Origin: an uncultured Mucispirillum sp.
GTDB lineage: Bacteria > Chrysiogenota > Deferribacteres > Deferribacterales > Mucispirillaceae
NCBI GenBank assembly: GCA_937890655.1
Contig: CALADT010000057.1
Coordinates: 1 to 5,888 of the forward strand
Reading direction: 5' to 3'
Length of the DNA stretch: 5,888 nucleotides
The position numbers and the translations under genes were made by a program. Below the pieces are notes generated by a model. It had not been told where the DNA came from, did not search any database, and worked only from the letters and a program-made list of their open reading frames with translations. How positions within the stretch are numbered: position 1 is the first letter of the stretch; each line of letters begins with the position of its first letter. Of the stretch, positions 5,282-5,888 are shown one piece after another.

Positions 5282-5888
5282 TTATTTAACCTTAGTAAAA
5301 ATAATTCTGCCAGATTCTGTTTGTAAAAGCGAAGTAGCCTCCACTTTTAATGTTTCCCCAAGACGTTTTTTACCATTTTCAACAACTACCATTGTGCCAT
5401 CATCAAGATAACCTACTCCTTGAGAAGGGTCTTTACCCTCTTTTGCAATGGTAATAACAATCTCCTCTCCTGGAAGAATAGTTTGTCTTAAAGCTATGGC
5501 TAAATTATTTAAATTTAAAACTTTTATATTTTGTATCTCTGCTACTTTCATTAAATTAAAATCTGTTGTAATAATAGCAGCATGAATTTTCATACTTAAA
5601 GCAAGTAGTTTTTCATCTACTGTTCCTATTTCATCAAAAGTGGTATTATCTATTTCTACTTTTACATGAGATTGTTCTTGTAATCTTTTTAAAACATTTA
5701 AGCCACGTCTTCCTTTTTGACGTCTTAAATGGTCATGAGAATCTGCAATATTTTGTAATTCTTTTAAAACAAAAGCAGGGATAACAAGGCTACCTTCTAT
5801 AAAACAACAATCAACTATATTTGCAATTCTACCATCAATTAATGTTGATGTATCTAATACTTTAGATTTCCCACCACTTTTTAGTTTT
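5282..5888 (-). CDS. PIN/TRAM-domain protein (YacL-like), 5' end outside window
   Basis: The reading frame is open from the right edge of the window to TAA at 5282, giving 201 visible codons. Met at 5593 lies inside the conserved PIN domain and is not the start. The PIN nuclease-like fold is visible from VLDTSTLIDGRI through IPAFVLKELQ and the basic RRQKGRRGLNVL to TTDFNLMKVAEI. It includes the acidic residues expected for metal binding: Asp in VLDTS, Glu in LKEL and Asp in TTDFN. A C-terminal TRAM domain, a predicted nucleic-acid-binding beta-barrel, follows LPGEE and includes GVGYLDDGTMVVVENGKK and SLLQTESGRIIF. The match is to the Bacillus subtilis YacL type, in which several transmembrane helices precede the PIN domain; that part would be off-window. 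Function is poorly known. Location just upstream of ispD agrees with other bacteria, from memory. Confidence 0.92.
   Translation of the reverse strand, partial: KLKSGGKSKVLDTSTLIDGRIANIVDCCFIEGSLVIPAFVLKELQNIADSHDHLRRQKGRRGLNVLKRLQEQSHVKVEIDNTTFDEIGTVDEKLLALSMKIHAAIITTDFNLMKVAEIQNIKVLNLNNLAIALRQTILPGEEIVITIAKEGKDPSQGVGYLDDGTMVVVENGKKRLGETLKVEATSLLQTESGRIIFTKVK

Noticed and set aside
5591..5593. ATG as the start of a separate 103-residue protein
   Set aside because: The frame continues upstream without a stop to the window edge, and the upstream translation holds the first half of the PIN domain, so this Met is internal.

Overview
This is a compact, AT-rich bacterial chromosomal window. It holds the 3' end of one plus-strand gene (a gamma-class carbonic anhydrase-like protein) and eight tightly packed minus-strand genes that converge on it. 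A short GC-rich hairpin followed by a T-rich run separates the two transcription units. No stretch over 300 bases lacks a gene, and I see no tRNA, rRNA, CRISPR array, insertion sequence or phage gene.

Read in the direction of transcription (from high to low coordinates), the minus-strand block is: a PIN/TRAM-domain protein (5' end outside the window), ispD, an M50 site-2-protease-like membrane metalloprotease, trpS, scpA, scpB, an RsuA/RluB-family pseudouridine synthase, and queD. Neighbours are separated by 7-15 bp or overlap: trpS/scpA by 4 bp (ATGA), scpA/scpB by 11 bp, and scpB/rluB by 4 bp at the preferred start. The whole block is therefore probably one operon with translational coupling in its middle. 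Its promoter is probably upstream, beyond the right-hand edge. The likely functions are isoprenoid precursor synthesis (IspD), tryptophan-tRNA charging (TrpS), chromosome condensation and segregation (ScpA and ScpB with SMC), rRNA modification (RluB-like) and 7-deazaguanine/queuosine synthesis (QueD).

The order M50 protease - trpS - scpA - scpB - RluB-like synthase resembles, from memory, an arrangement seen in Geobacter-type and Deferribacteres-type bacteria. The very low GC content and the anaerobe-type Fe-S TrpRS would suit a low-GC Deferribacterota member such as a Mucispirillum-like gut bacterium. That assignment is inference only; the sequence alone does not fix the taxon.

I found no new defence, mobile or biosynthetic system: this is mostly core housekeeping DNA. 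The points most worth a second look are a four-cysteine [4Fe-4S]-type motif in TrpS, an unusually long acidic N-terminal extension on ScpB, and a cluster of three cysteines in the C-terminal domain of ScpA.
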